Below, in pieces: positions 1-11,449 of a DNA stretch of 64,000 nucleotides (its first letter is position 1; every line of letters begins with the position of its first letter). Source of the DNA: Miscanthus floridulus. Taxonomy: Eukaryota > Streptophyta > Magnoliopsida > Poales > Poaceae. The position numbers and the translations under genes are program-made. The notes under the pieces are model-generated. The model saw only the letters and a list, made by a program, of their open reading frames with translations. It did no database searches and had not been told where the DNA came from. The stretch lies in contig NC_089583.1 in the NCBI RefSeq assembly GCF_019320115.1, positions 80,865,928-80,929,927 on the forward strand. The letters are read 5' to 3'.

Positions 1-60
1 CGGAGAAGAAAACAATATAATAAAAAGTTCCTGTGTATAGACAATTTCAAAAAAAATATT

Positions 61-142
61 GGGGGCTATTTGAATGGAGTTCCTCCCAGACAAATGCATC
101 CTGGTGCAGGCAAATATTTGAAGCCTTCATCCAGACAGCCCC
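61..142. repeat. Small MITE-like inverted-repeat element
   Basis: The left edge reads GGGGGCTATTTGAATG and the right edge, read on the other strand, GGGGCTGTCTGGATGAAG. This gives an 82-bp unit with imperfect terminal inverted repeats and no coding capacity. I could not identify a target duplication with confidence, so the transposon superfamily is not assigned. It lies in what was probably the 3' flank of the F-box gene before the CACTA insertion. Confidence 0.35.
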
Positions 143-360
143 TAGTCCTTAGCAAGTTGAACCAACCAAAGATAAAGTTGGAACAACTATGTGAGATTGC
201 AGTATTTTAGATATGGATATCCATTTTTTCTTGATCCCGGCAGGTATCATAAACCATACTTTTGTGTCACTAAACTGAGACTGAGATAAACACTTACAAG
301 ACTGGAACACTATGAACGTTCTAACAAGATACGTCAATTATTCACAAATCACAGCACTGG

Positions 361-600
361 TAGAGAACCGAGCTTTACTCCCGGTGGGGAACCCCCTCTA
401 GTCCCGGTTCCCCACCCGGGAGCAAGCATCCGGGACTAAAGGGGGGGTCCTTTAGTCCCGGGTCAGGAACCGGGACTAAAGGAGGACCTTTAGTCCCGGT
501 GGGTAACACCAACCGGGACTAAAGGTGCCTCCTGACATGCCACGATGGCCGGCACCTTTAGTCCCGGTTGGTAATACGAACCGGGACTAAAGGTTTTTTT
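361..600. repeat. Left subterminal repeat array of the CACTA element
   Basis: At least eight copies of ACCGGGACTAAAGG or its complement occur here in alternating orientation, forming short palindromes. The outermost copy uses the variant TTTACTCCCGG while the rest use TTTAGTCCCGG. In the En/Spm family such motifs bind the element's own DNA-binding protein; that role here is inferred by analogy. This is the 3' end relative to the element's genes. Confidence 0.85.
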
Positions 601-750
601 CTTTTTTCTTTTCTTTTCATTTTTTTGTTTTCTTTTCAAAATAGGTTTTCGAAGTCGTATTGTACGCTGCTAATTATACATTTATATGCGCATATAGTAT
701 GTTTCGGTTCAAGCACAATGAACGTATTAAATCACACAATTCAAGCATAG

Positions 751-752
<2 letters not shown>

Positions 753-792
<40 letters not shown>
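753..792. repeat. (AT)n microsatellite
   Basis: A pure AT dinucleotide run of about 40 bp is followed by TGCATGCA-rich sequence to about 830. It lies between the left subterminal array and the 3' end of the Transposase_24-Ulp1 gene, inside the CACTA element. Confidence 0.9.
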
Positions 793-795
<3 letters not shown>

Positions 796-919
796 TGCAT
801 CATATATATATTTACATGCATGCATGCATATGTGTATTTTACATTATATTATTTCATGTGCATATATTACAAAAGATTGCATTATAGTTGTTGTGACATA
901 ACAAGTTTCTTCTCATCCT

Positions 920-3900
920 CTAGCTTGGCTTCAATGGCAGTGTTGGGTCGAAGTAGAACTCGCCCTTGGAATCGATGACCTGCTCATTAAAAAATCCGGC
1001 TATAGACTCTTGAATTGCTTTGATTTGGTCTTGCCGTATGACCTTTTCCTCCAACCATCGAGTCTACAGGTTTGAATTAAAGGAAAATAAATTAATATAT
1101 GTACATATATATATATATAAAGACATAGTAACACAATCAATAATAATAATTAAATGAATATATAGTGTATTTTTAACGTACTTTGAGTCTCTCTGTAGGA
1201 GTTCTTTGGGAGAGCACCTTGATAAACTTGCAAACATAGTAACCACAGTAGTTGTTCCCCTGTTCCTGCCTCAGACACCACTTTACGAGAAAAAGATTTG
1301 TCATCCAATCTGGTGATCCGGTGAAAGCTATATGTTTAATTAATAAAGATGATGCGATTCAGGGGACTTACTTTCAATGGGATTACATTCAGTGGCGCTT
1401 TGCATTTTTCCATGTGTTGCTTCTCAATAAAGGTTTTCCAAACACTGCCCAATAAAAAATTTGCCACGTCATCAGATATAGTTAATCATCATGTTTGTGT
1501 GTATATATAGTTGCTAGAGATCCCGAAATTACCTCTGGATAATATCTATCATATCTTGGTAGTCTTGTTGTGGTTTTCTCATCGAGTCATAGATTATCAA
1601 GTGACTTTTCACCAGATCGATGTCCATCAATATCCAGTGATTGCTGCATGTGTTTATAGGATATAACGCATAACACTCATTAATTAACTAGAATCAACAT
1701 ATGAGCCATTAAGGCTATGATCGACATGATTAACACTCACTTGAAGTTATAGGGAAAGAGTATATCCTTCTTGTGGCGTTGGTTCACTAAGAAGTTCATG
1801 ATGTTACTCTCTGACTCAGACTTCCAATTAGTCATTGGAGTAATTGGGTCTTTGAATACTATATGCGGATCAACAAAACCAATTTCATTGCAGCCTTCCT
1901 TTCTGAGCTCTGTCATTGTAAATCTGCATATATATAGTACTTGTTAGGATAATTTATATGCATATGCACACATATGATGAGTTTAATAATAGATCGAAAG
2001 AATTATTACTTACAGGCAATAGCAGCTAATGATAACTTTGTCCAGAGAGGTAAGGTGGCATAGTTGATGAAATTCTGCAAAGTCAACATACATAACATCA
2101 TCGCCACGGAACCAATGTTCGTCTCTAATTCTGACACCAACGCAGAAGTCTCCACTGGTAGACGCCTGCATGTACCACTTGTTTAGCAGGTACATTTGCG
2201 TCCCCAGATCAGATAAGGCTTGAGGGTTGTATAGACTCTGGCCTAGTACAAATTTTTTCTTCCAAATATCAACCTCCGCCACACTCTCAATTTTTCCATC
2301 ACCAAACATCTGGTAAAGGTCGAGACCAGTCTCATCAAGAAATTCACCAAGGTGATCCAAATCGACATCCGGAGGTATGTTTGCCTGATGCATTAATCCT
2401 AAATTCGAACCATATTCATTACCAACAACTAGCGGGGGGATTGATTGGTGCGCTTGTTGTCCGAGTTGGGCAACTCCTTTCCCTGCCCGCTTCTTTTTCT
2501 GTGCCGCCTCAATTGACTTGGTGAGAGTGCGGTCATAGTCTGATAACGTTGATTTGGACGGCTTACGAGATTCCCGCTGTTGATGCTGGTAAGAAGTCAC
2601 CTTTTTTCTTAAAATATCCGGAGCTACGAAGAAGTACGGTTTCTCTGGGTTTCTCCTTGCTTCTTGATTCATTTTAAGTTTGTCATAGAATCTAGACATG
2701 TCTTTTTTATATGCATCAGTTCCTTCTTCCTTCTCTTCAGATATTATTTTGGGAATAGCCCTTGGTTTCACGGTGGCTTTCTTTGCAGGCGGGGACTGAT
2801 TCTTCGTTTGAGGGGCTGGCCTCTTGCTAGGCTTCTTGGTAGGCGGGGGCGGGGGAGGCGTTGGAGACCTCCTTGGAGGTGTTGGCAGCGGCGTTGGAGA
2901 CCTCCTTGGAGGTGTTGGCAGCGGCGTTGGAGACCTCCTTGGAGGTGGCGGCTGTGGCGTTGGAGACCTCCTTGGAGAGGGTGTGGATGCAGCCTCGTCT
3001 TCCAACACAATGTCATCATACAGAGCACTATGATGATCTGGCGATTGAACAATTGGATTTAGGTTGGGGGAGGATCTGCTACAAAAAAAGGAATGACATA
3101 TTATTATGAGCAGATTGTTAATTATTTAAGCCAATACAAATTAATGATGTAGTGTTTTCATCCGCACGTACCTATGGTGAGGTAGTTCAGAAGGAGGTGG
3201 AGCCGACATCCCTGGAATGATGATGTAGCGCTTGCGCCATAGAATGAATGTCTTCTCCGCTTCTCCTAGAGTCTTCTCGCCATCACCTCCAGGAATGTCA
3301 AGAGGCAAATCACTAAAACCTTTTTCAGCTTTATCTACCGAGATGGTGGCATATCCTTCTTGGATTATATTCCCATGAATCCTTGGTGTCTTGGTTCGGT
3401 CGATAGGATTAACAAGACCGATAGCCACCTTGATTGTGGAATTCTCCTTCGGAATGTGTAGCTCACACGTTGTACAAGGTTCAGTGACGTCATCCACAGG
3501 GAAGCGCAGTCCTGTGTCCCCTTGATTTGGTATCTCCGTGGAAGCGCAGCTGCTTTTCAACTGAACAGATTGGCTAATGTTGATTCCTGGCTCTGATGCC
3601 TGCTTGCTTGCACTCACTGCTATTTGCACTTGCCTTTTGATTTCCTCCTGCATTCTCGCTTCAAGGTTTTTTTCCCGCTCCTGTGCTTCACGCACCGCTT
3701 CCTCCAACCTCTGGAGCCGGTGTGCCTCTTCTTCCTTCTTTCTCTGGCGACTTCTGTAGGAAGGTCTGTCCTGAGGGAATCCATGCTCCCACGAGACACT
3801 TCCTTTGCCTCTAGTTCGGCCACCATGTTCAATAGTCCCGATGGCGTATGTCAGCTCATCCTTCTCTCTGTTGGGCCTGAACTCACCACTAGCAGCAGCT

Positions 3901-4940
3901 CTCTGAGCATAAAACAATCTTTCTGCTGCTTCTTGCAGTCTTGCGCCATAAACGCACTTCCCTGTCTCCTGGTCTAGTGTTCCCCCATGAGCGAAAAACC
4001 AATTCTTTGCACGTTCTCCCCACTCGAGTGATTCTGGTCTGATACCCTTGGCAAGAAGGTCTGCTTCCATTTTGTTCCACTTCTTAATGGCAGTCGGGTA
4101 GCCACCTGATCCCAAGGTATGGTGGTATGTCTTCTGTTGGGCATTACGTTGGTTCTTTATCACCCGACTCACACCCTCTTCTGAAGTCTTGTACTGTACA
4201 AACTCATCCCAATAGGGCCTCTGCTTTGAGATCGGGCCTGGGACAGTAAAATCTGGTGCTATGTTCTTCTTGACATACGTCGTGTATAGGTGTTTCTTCC
4301 AAGTCTGAAACTGGGTGGCCATCTTCTTCATTGCCCAATCCCTAACTCGCTCCTTCAATTCATCACCATCTATTATATCATCATAATCATCTGTTTGGAG
4401 CGTGAAATGTACCAAGACATCATTCCAAATTAACGCCTTGTCACGATCGGAGACAAAACTGATATGAGGAGCATTGGTCTTCTTCTTCCATTCACGGGTA
4501 CTAATCGGGAGCCGGTCCCGTACAAGGTAACCACAGTGGTGCACAAATTTCATTTTATTCGGCCCCCCCGGTTCTCCTGTATCCACATTGAACTCCGAGA
4601 TGATGAAGCGACCCTCCAATGGCTTTTTGGGACCTCGAACATTTTTACTCTTCGTTGTAGTTGTTGATGTCGATCCAGAGGGCTACAAAACATAAACATT
4701 ATTTTTAATGTCATGAGCACACATAAGACATATGATAATATATATATATAGCTAATAATAAAAAATATATACTTGGCCAATATGTTGTTGCTCATTTTGT
4801 TCAAGAGCTAAGTACTGACTCCCGTCATCTACATCCTCTTGCACGTTATTTTTAGCACCATCATCGCCGGCAACTTGAGTGCCAGTGTTGATCAAATTCA
4901 TCATCAACTCCTCCTCATCCATATTTCTCGGGTCGGCCAT
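920..4940 (-). CDS. CACTA-encoded Transposase_24 / proline-rich / Ulp1-protease fusion protein (8 exons, 1,117 aa)
   Basis: Exons by splice signals and frame: 4940-4773, 4682-3172, 3078-2014, 1923-1741, 1643-1533, 1444-1372, 1280-1182, 1063-920. All introns are GT-AG, and the sum, 3,354 nt, is an uninterrupted frame of 1,117 residues plus stop. Exons 1-2 carry an acidic start and a region like the plant transposase family Transposase_24 (Ptta/En/Spm), with a Glu/Arg-rich coiled-coil stretch. Exon 3 opens with RSPTPLPTPPR-type repeats. Exons 4-8 encode a C48 (Ulp1/SENP) peptidase fold: NHW with His977, YDS with Asp994, Gln1042 or Gln1044, and YCGYY with Cys1049, so the catalytic residues are present. 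In known CACTA elements the Transposase_24-type protein binds subterminal repeats; the protease may act on SUMO or related conjugates. The substrate is unknown. Start chosen as the first ATG before an acidic ORF that splices in frame. Confidence 0.88.
2858..2990 (-). repeat. 33-bp tandem repeat coding RSPTPxPxPPR
   Basis: A 33-bp unit, recognisable by GCGTTGGAGACCTCC, starts at 2858, 2891, 2924 and 2957. It encodes an 11-residue Ser/Pro/Thr/Arg-rich repeat in the linker between the Transposase_24-like and Ulp1 parts of the CACTA fusion protein. The units are nearly identical, so copy number is probably unstable. Confidence 0.9.
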
Positions 4941-6548
4941 CTAGCTTCAAAAAACAAAACCAATATATAGTACGTCAAATCTTTGCTTATTACATGCGTA
5001 AAATCTACAAACAATATGCATTATTAAATCTTGCCCCTCGATCACGGACGCAATTCGCCACACTAGGACGAACTACGTCGGTACTAGGGCGAATTAGGGC
5101 ACGAGAAAGGGCGGTGTGACAAGAGTGGCGGTGCTCCACTCCGCCGTATATATGTCTGTACACATGGGTGAACGAGGGCGGCGGTGCTCCGCCGTATACA
5201 TAGAAACGCATGGACGAAATGCATATGAATACAAATGACGTATATATACGTGTCGGCGCGGTGGCCGGTGTGCTGACGACGATGACGTGAGGCGGGCCGG
5301 CGTGCTGACGACGACGACGACGTGAGGCTGGGCCGGGGCGGTGTCGGTGCGTGATGTTGTGATCCTATGTACCATGTGATCAACCATGTAGTCATTCATC
5401 ATATGAGAAAATTCTATGTTAATAATATAAGTATAAGCCATTATGAAATGTAAGTATACGTGTCTTATTGCTCATATAACCATTACTATTTCCGAAATGA
5501 TAAGAATTTATTTTCTTCTTCTACAGGCGATCTCTGATGCTATGATATAAAGTTTGAAGATAGTCTTCCCGGAAAAAAATATGTAATGCTCATATTACTT
5601 TAGCAACATTAATATTTATTATATCTGTATATTCAAAGTTCACAAATGAAGAAACATGTGATATTTTTGATAAACTAAAAAACGCTTAGTTTATAAACTG
5701 GGTATCAAAATTGAGTTCCTATTTGACCATTATATATCCTACAACAAATCCTTCAAAAAAAAAGACCCTACATGAATATATTTGGATAAAATTTCGTTAA
5801 CAAACATTGATCTATGAAGATAGAAAAAATTCTTCTATTGAAACTGCATCTTGAAATAATGGCATATCATATAGTGATGAATATATGGCGGTTGATGGGC
5901 TGGATCATTAGCGGATGGTTCGTAGCGTTGTTTCCAAATAATATATAGCGTGTTTATTATACAAGCCATGGATTTACATCGATCTAATTAATTTCTAAAA
6001 TAATTTCATTGGTGATCCTTAATTATACTTGTCATTTAGAGTTCCAAATATTCAAAACTTGCCTTAAGATATGTTTTTATTTAAAATCATTTAGAGTTCC
6101 AAATATTCATTTTTAGTTTCTATAGATTTTGTGATTCAAAATTTGGAATTTTCAATCGACCTCGACCGTTGACATGGCTTACACCAAAGTTGTAGTTTTC
6201 GATGTGATCTATAACTCGGCAGTGGAGGGCTCGGACGAATGTACAAAGAGATCGACGAATATATCACCTCGAAGCTCGGCAGTGTACGTACTGGAGGGCC
6301 TCGGGCCGGCGCGGTGGGGCAACGCGCGGTGGAGGAGGGCCTCGGGCGCGGAGGAGGGCGCGGTGGAGGGCCACGGGCAAGCGCGGAGGAGGGGCACGGG
6401 CGCGCGCGGTGGAGGCCGCACGAGGAAGAAGACGGCGGCGCCGGTGTCACGGAAGGCGAACCGACGCGGCGCGAGGTCGAAGAAGAGGCCGGGCGGCGGT
6501 GTTCGACGAGGAAGAAGACGAGCAGATCGATCTGCCAGGCGCTGGAGG
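4941..6548 (-). other. Putative leader / promoter-proximal region of the Transposase_24-Ulp1 gene
   Basis: This lies between the TATA motif at 6549-6556 and the ATG at 4940. It has two GC-rich islands (about 5040-5350 and 6200-6545) separated by AT-rich sequence. Short direct repeats of GGCGGTGCTCC with CCGCCGTATA occur at about 5130 and 5190. Open frames here are low-complexity Pro/Arg/Ala-rich and look fortuitous. I infer an untranslated leader with one or more introns. No start codon with a convincing protein was found. Confidence 0.4.
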
Positions 6549-6556
6549 TTATATAG
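6549..6556 (-). promoter_or_regulatory. TATA box of the second CACTA gene
   Basis: Read on the minus strand this is CTATATAA. It is 6 bp from the internal array of CCCGG repeats and upstream of the Transposase_24-Ulp1 gene. The arrangement copies that at 12410-12417, where TTTATAAA abuts the right subterminal array. Transcription start is inferred, not shown. Confidence 0.6.
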
Positions 6557-6561
6557 CAGAG

Positions 6562-6815
6562 GAGAATTACTCCCGGTGCCAGCCACCAACCGGGAGTAAA
6601 AACCCTTTACTCCCGGTGCGTATTACCAACCGGGAGTAAAGGTTCCTTTACTCCCGGTGCGTGTTACCAACCGGGAGTAAAGGTATACCTTTACTCCCGG
6701 TTGGTAACACGCACCGGGAGTAAAGGCTTTTTTTGGCGGGCCACGAAACTGCAGCCCACCTTTACTCCCGGGTGGGCTTCCCACCCGGGAGTAAAGGTGG
6801 CCTGCAGTTTCGTTT
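6562..6815. repeat. Internal array of CACTA subterminal-type repeats
   Basis: About ten copies of ACCGGGAGTAAAGG and complements lie here, arranged as back-to-back inverted pairs (for example around 6620, 6690 and 6770). All use the GGGAGTAAA variant. No CACT terminus is present on either side, so this is not a complete nested element. It sits immediately upstream of a TATA motif and of the second gene, and downstream of the first gene. Confidence 0.85.
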
Positions 6816-7276
6816 CCCGCCTGTTTTAAGCAATAGTCTTGTTAAATACAATAGAAATGCAATAGTTTTTATTAAATACATAGTAAATTAAATAAAAGGC
6901 ATAAAATTATTTTGTTAAAAATATGAATTTTATTTTTGTTTATTGCACATAGGAAAAATCGATAACCTAACTTTTTTTATTTTTTGTTAGAATTATAAAA
7001 CATAATGTAACTAATATTTATTATTTCGTTAATGCAAAAATGTAGTGTTTAATTAAAATTATTAAAATTATTGGTTTTGGACAGGAAATTTGTTTTCACA
7101 TCATTTTAACGTTAATATTTTAATTTTTCATCACTCAGTATCCTAATTTACCTTTTTGAGAGAGAAATCCCACCAAATCAAACATTGATTTAATTTGAAA
7201 TATGACATAATAAACATCTGAATTCACAATTATTACATAATATCTCAAACACACACTATATTAAATCACTATATCA
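6816..7276. other. AT-rich spacer downstream of the transposase gene
   Basis: This AT-rich stretch has no open reading frame of note and is probably the 3' untranslated region and terminator of the TNP2 gene plus spacer. I see no gene in it. Confidence 0.5.
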
Positions 7277-10200
7277 TCAAGTGGGCACAGCAGTGAACTT
7301 CTTCTTTACGTATGTCCCTTGGTTATGATCGCTTCGTAACCATGGAGTGTCCTCATCATTTACCAAGATGCTAGGGTCTTTGTTCACTTTGAAGGGCGGA
7401 ATTCGGTCATCCTTTTCATATTCTTCTGACATGTCCGACTTGTCCTCAATTCCCACGATGACTCTTTTCCCTGAAAGAACTATGTGGCGCTTTGGCTCTT
7501 TGGTTGAGTCATTATCGTTTTTCCCTCTTTTTGGTTTGGTAGACATATCATTGACATAGAACACCTGATTCACATCCTTGGCAAGGACGAATGGTTCGTC
7601 TTTGTACCCAATATTACTAAGGTCTACTGTTGTCATTCCATACTCGTTGTCTACTGTTACTCCGCCTCCGGTCACCTTGACCCATTGGCACTTGAACAAT
7701 GGGATCTTCAAAGTAGGTGCATATTCTAGTTCCCATATTTCATCTATGCGTCCATAATATGTCTGCTTATTCCCATTCGGGTCTGTGGCATCTATGCGGA
7801 CACCACTGTTTTGGTTGGTACTCCTTTTATCTTGGGCTACTGTGTAGAATATGTTCCCATTTATCTCGTACCCTTTGTATGTGACGATATGCCATGATGG
7901 TTGCATAGCCAATAAATACAGTTGCTCATGGATGCTCTCATCACCTTGACATTTTTTTCGCAACCAACCGCCGAAAGTTTCCATGTGCTTATGCGTAATC
8001 CAAGCTTCAGTCTTGCCTGGAAACTCGGATCGTAAGAGATCCTTGTGTGTCTCAATATACGGATCTACCAAAGAGGAGTTCTGTAGAACTGTGTAGTGCG
8101 CTTTATTGAAATAATCATCATCCGTACCAATATATGTTTTCCTCCCTAGTGTCCCCTTTCCGCTTAGTCTCCCCTCATGTCTCGATTCAGGAACACCAAT
8201 CGAGTCAAGGTCGGGAATAAAGTCAACACAGAACTCAATGACCTCTTCTGTTCCATAGCCCTTGGCGATGCTTCCTTCTGGGCGAGCACGGTTGTGAACA
8301 TATTTCTTTAGGACTCCCATGAATCTCTCTAAGGGGAACATGTTGTGTAGGAACACAGGACCGAGAGTGAAAATCTCCTTGACTAGGTGAACTAGGAGGT
8401 GTGTCATAATATCAAAGAAGGAAGGAGGGAACACTAACTCAAAGCTGACGAGACATTGAACCACATCATTCTGTAGTTTAGCTAGATCAGTTGGATCAAT
8501 TGCCTTCTGAGAAATTGCATTGAGGAATGCACATAGCTTTACAGGTGGCTAGACGTACATTTGGAGGTAGAATTCCTCTTAATGCAACTGGAAGTAATTG
8601 CGTCATGAGAACGTGACAGTCATGGGACTTTAAGTTACAGAATTTCTTCTCTGTCACATTTATAATACCCTTTATATTCGAGGAGAATCCAGATGGTACC
8701 TTGATGTTGTTTAAGCATTCAAACATGATTTCCTTCTCCTCTTTGCTTAGAGTGTAGCTAGCAGGACGTAAGTAATGGCGTCCATCATCTGTCTTCTCTG
8801 GATGCAGGTTGTCTCTTTCTCTCAAACAACGCAGGTCCTGTCGTGCTTCAAATGTGTCCTTAGGCTTTCCATACACACCCATAAAGCCTAGCAGGTTCAC
8901 ACAAAGATTCTTCGTCAGGTGCATCACGTCGATCGAGCTACGGACCTCCAGGACTTGCCAATAGGGTAGGTCCCAAAATATGGACTTTTTCTTCCACATG
9001 GGTGCGTGACCGTTAGCGTCTTTCGGAATAGGTTGGCTTCCATGTCCTTTTCCAAAGACGACTTTCACATCATTGACCATATCGAGTACATCCTCACCGG
9101 TTCGGTTGCGAGGCTTGGTCAGGTGGTCTGCTTTCCCTTTAAAATGCTTACCTTTCTTTCTTACGGGGTGATTTGCAGGAAGAAATCGACGATGGCCAAG
9201 GTACACGACCTTTCGACATTTTTTCAAGAATACACCTCTAATATCACCGAAGCAGTGTGTGCATGCATTATATCCCTTGTTTGACTGTCCTGAAAGATTA
9301 CTTAGAGCAGGCCAATCATTGATTGTTACGAACAACAATGCTCGCAGATCAAAGTGTTCCTGTTTGTACTCATCCCACACACGTACACCTTCTTTATTCC
9401 ACAAAATGAGAAGTTCATCAATAAGTGGTCTCAGGTACACATCGATGTCATTGCCAGGTTGCTTCGGGCCTTGGATGAGCACAGGCATCATAATGAACTT
9501 CCGCTTCATGCATAACCAAGGAGGAATGTTGTAGATACTTAGAGTAACAGGCCAAGTGCTATGACTACTGTTCTGCTCTCCAAAAGGATTGATACCATCT
9601 GTACTTAAAGCAAACCTTAAGTTTCTTGCGTCATTTGCAAACTCCGGGAATTCTCTATCGATTGCTCTCCACTGGGACCCATCAGCAGGGTGTCTCAACA
9701 TATTGTCTACCTTACGGTCTTCTTTGTGCCATCGTAACAATTTTGCATGTTCTTTGTTTCTGAACAGACGTTTCAAGCGTGGTATTATAGGAGCATACCA
9801 CATAACCTTGGCAGGGATTTTCTTACGTGGACGTTCGCCCTCAACATCACCAGGGTCATCTCGCCTGATCTTATACCGCGACGCATGGCATACCGGGCAT
9901 GCATCCAATTTCTCGTACTCTTTGCCACGGTATAGGATGCAGTCATTAGGACATGCATGTATCTTCTCTATTTCTAGCCCCATAGGACAGACAACTTGTT
10001 TTGCTTCGTAGGTAGTGGCGGGCAATTCATTGTACTTCGGAAGCATCTTCTTTTGGATTTTTAGTAACTCTCCAAATCCCTTGTCAGATACACCATTCTT
10101 TGCCTTCCATTGCAGCAATTCTAGTGTGGTTCCCAACTTTTTCTGCCCTGCATCACAAGTTGGGTACAACAATTTCTTGTGATCTTCTAGCATCCGCTCG

Positions 10201-10634
10201 AACTTGATCTTCTCCTTTTCACTTTCACATTCTCTTTGTGCATCACGAATGACCTGACAAAGATCATCAGCCGGCTCATCTTCTGCGGCTACCTCTTCTT
10301 CAGCTTCTCCCATTGCAGTATCATTGAAGCACGCACCATCAGGAATAATATCATTGTCGTCCCATTGTTCTTCTTCATCTTCTTCCATTACAACACCGGT
10401 TTCTCCGTGCTTTGTCCAACAAATATAGTTTGGCATGAAACCCGACTTGAACAAGTGTGAATGAAGAGTCCTTGAGCAAGGATATTCCACCGTATTCTTA
10501 CATATGGCACATGGGCAGCACATGAAACCGTCGCGTTTGTTTGTCTCGGCCGCACGTAATAAAGAATGCACGCCGTCAATGAACTCTTGTGAGCGGCGAT
10601 CAGCATTATACATCCAATGACGGCTCATCTGCAA
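7277..10634 (-). CDS. TNP2-type CACTA transposase (one frameshift)
   Basis: The first frame (10634-8496, 712 aa) begins with the transposase-associated domain (RHWMYNADRRS near the start, then a Cys cluster CCPCAICKN). It continues through the Transposase_21/tnp2 core, with the DVMHLTKN segment near residue 555. The second frame (8464-7277) continues with a DUF4218-like region (FERFMG-type segment, KKYVHNRARPEGSI) and a DUF4216-like region (YKDEPFVLA). The two join by a +1 shift at about 8531-8550: the Lys-Leu-Cys expected after the VRLA segment is read out of frame, and the first frame stops at 8496. No intron explains this. The complete protein would be about 1,100 aa, normal for the family. 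It catalyses cleavage at CACTA ends. Either this copy is inactive or the base is an assembly error. Confidence 0.9.
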
Positions 10635-10716
10635 TACATGACATAAATATCATATTAAAACCTAGATCATAATTAATTATTTATACAACATGCGTGCCAC
10701 CACAAAAGATACAAAT

Positions 10717-11252
10717 TTATGAAAGCATCGCTACAATGTAGACAATCCCAACTACCACTAAAAGAACTAAAGCTAAAATACATTTCAGGAGCACAAGGAT
10801 TTCGCGACCAATCTCAACTAAAACAGACAGATCCCCCGATTGTGCAACATCTTTGGGCTTCTTCGACTGGATCACTGCCTCATTAGCCGCCGTATCTGCC
10901 TGTTGTGCAAGATATTTTTGCACGAGTTCAACATACTCTTCCTCCCAGTAGAAGCCTGAACATCGTCCACTGCCATCCCACTGAAATTAAAACAAAAAAC
11001 TAGAACTTTAATCACAACCATCATGAAAATAGGTATAAACTAACCATAATCATTAAATACGATAAAATAACTCACATTGCGATCCGGACACTTGTAGAAG
11101 ATACGATCCTTGTTGGGACCCTCCTTCTTCACTCGGTACTCCATCACAATCTTCATCTCATCACGACACTTGCCGCATGGAATGAGAGGAAGGCCCGGCC
11201 TAAGTCGCTTTGGAAACCCATGAGAGGCCGAGGACCCGGAAGCAGTTGCCAT
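10717..11252 (-). CDS. GRF-type zinc-finger protein with C-terminal membrane helix (CACTA cargo)
   Basis: There are two exons, 11252-11076 and 10980-10717, with a GT-AG intron. The frame is open for 146 residues. The N-terminal half has LIPCGKC (Cys26, Cys29), YKCPDRN (Cys55) and SGRCSGFYWEEEY (Cys66): the four zinc ligands and aromatic/acidic tail of the plant GRF zinc finger. The C-terminal 30 residues are almost wholly Leu/Val/Ile/Ala, a predicted single membrane helix. The gene ends 83 bp before the TNP2 start on the same strand, so one transcript may carry both. GRF domains bind single-stranded nucleic acid in other proteins; the role here is unknown. Similar small GRF proteins are common in grass genomes, and this placement suggests many are transposon-borne. 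Confidence 0.8.
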
Positions 11253-11449
11253 CTACTCTCTATACTCATTTTTTAATACACTATAAATTTCTTCTTTTAT
11301 AAACAAATAAAATTAACAAACTATAAAATTATCTAGATCTCTAAACAATGATATTTTTAATGGTCATTGTGTTCTCGTCTTTTACTGCAGCAGGTAAGTA
11401 ATTCATATGATATTTCCGCAAATTAACAGAAGAATGGGAATGTACACAC

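Noticed and set aside
2664..3109. Plus-strand frames rich in Trp/Arg or Gly/Val over the 33-bp repeats.
   Set aside because: They are mirror readings of the Pro-rich repeat of the minus-strand CACTA gene.
6136..6639. Several long frames in the GC-rich block on both strands.
   Set aside because: All are low-complexity Arg/Gly/Pro/Ala strings with no family resemblance; better read as a transcribed leader.
6562..6815. The repeat array as a CRISPR-like or small nested CACTA element.
   Set aside because: Spacers are not unique or regular, the genome is a plant, and no CACT terminus bounds the array.
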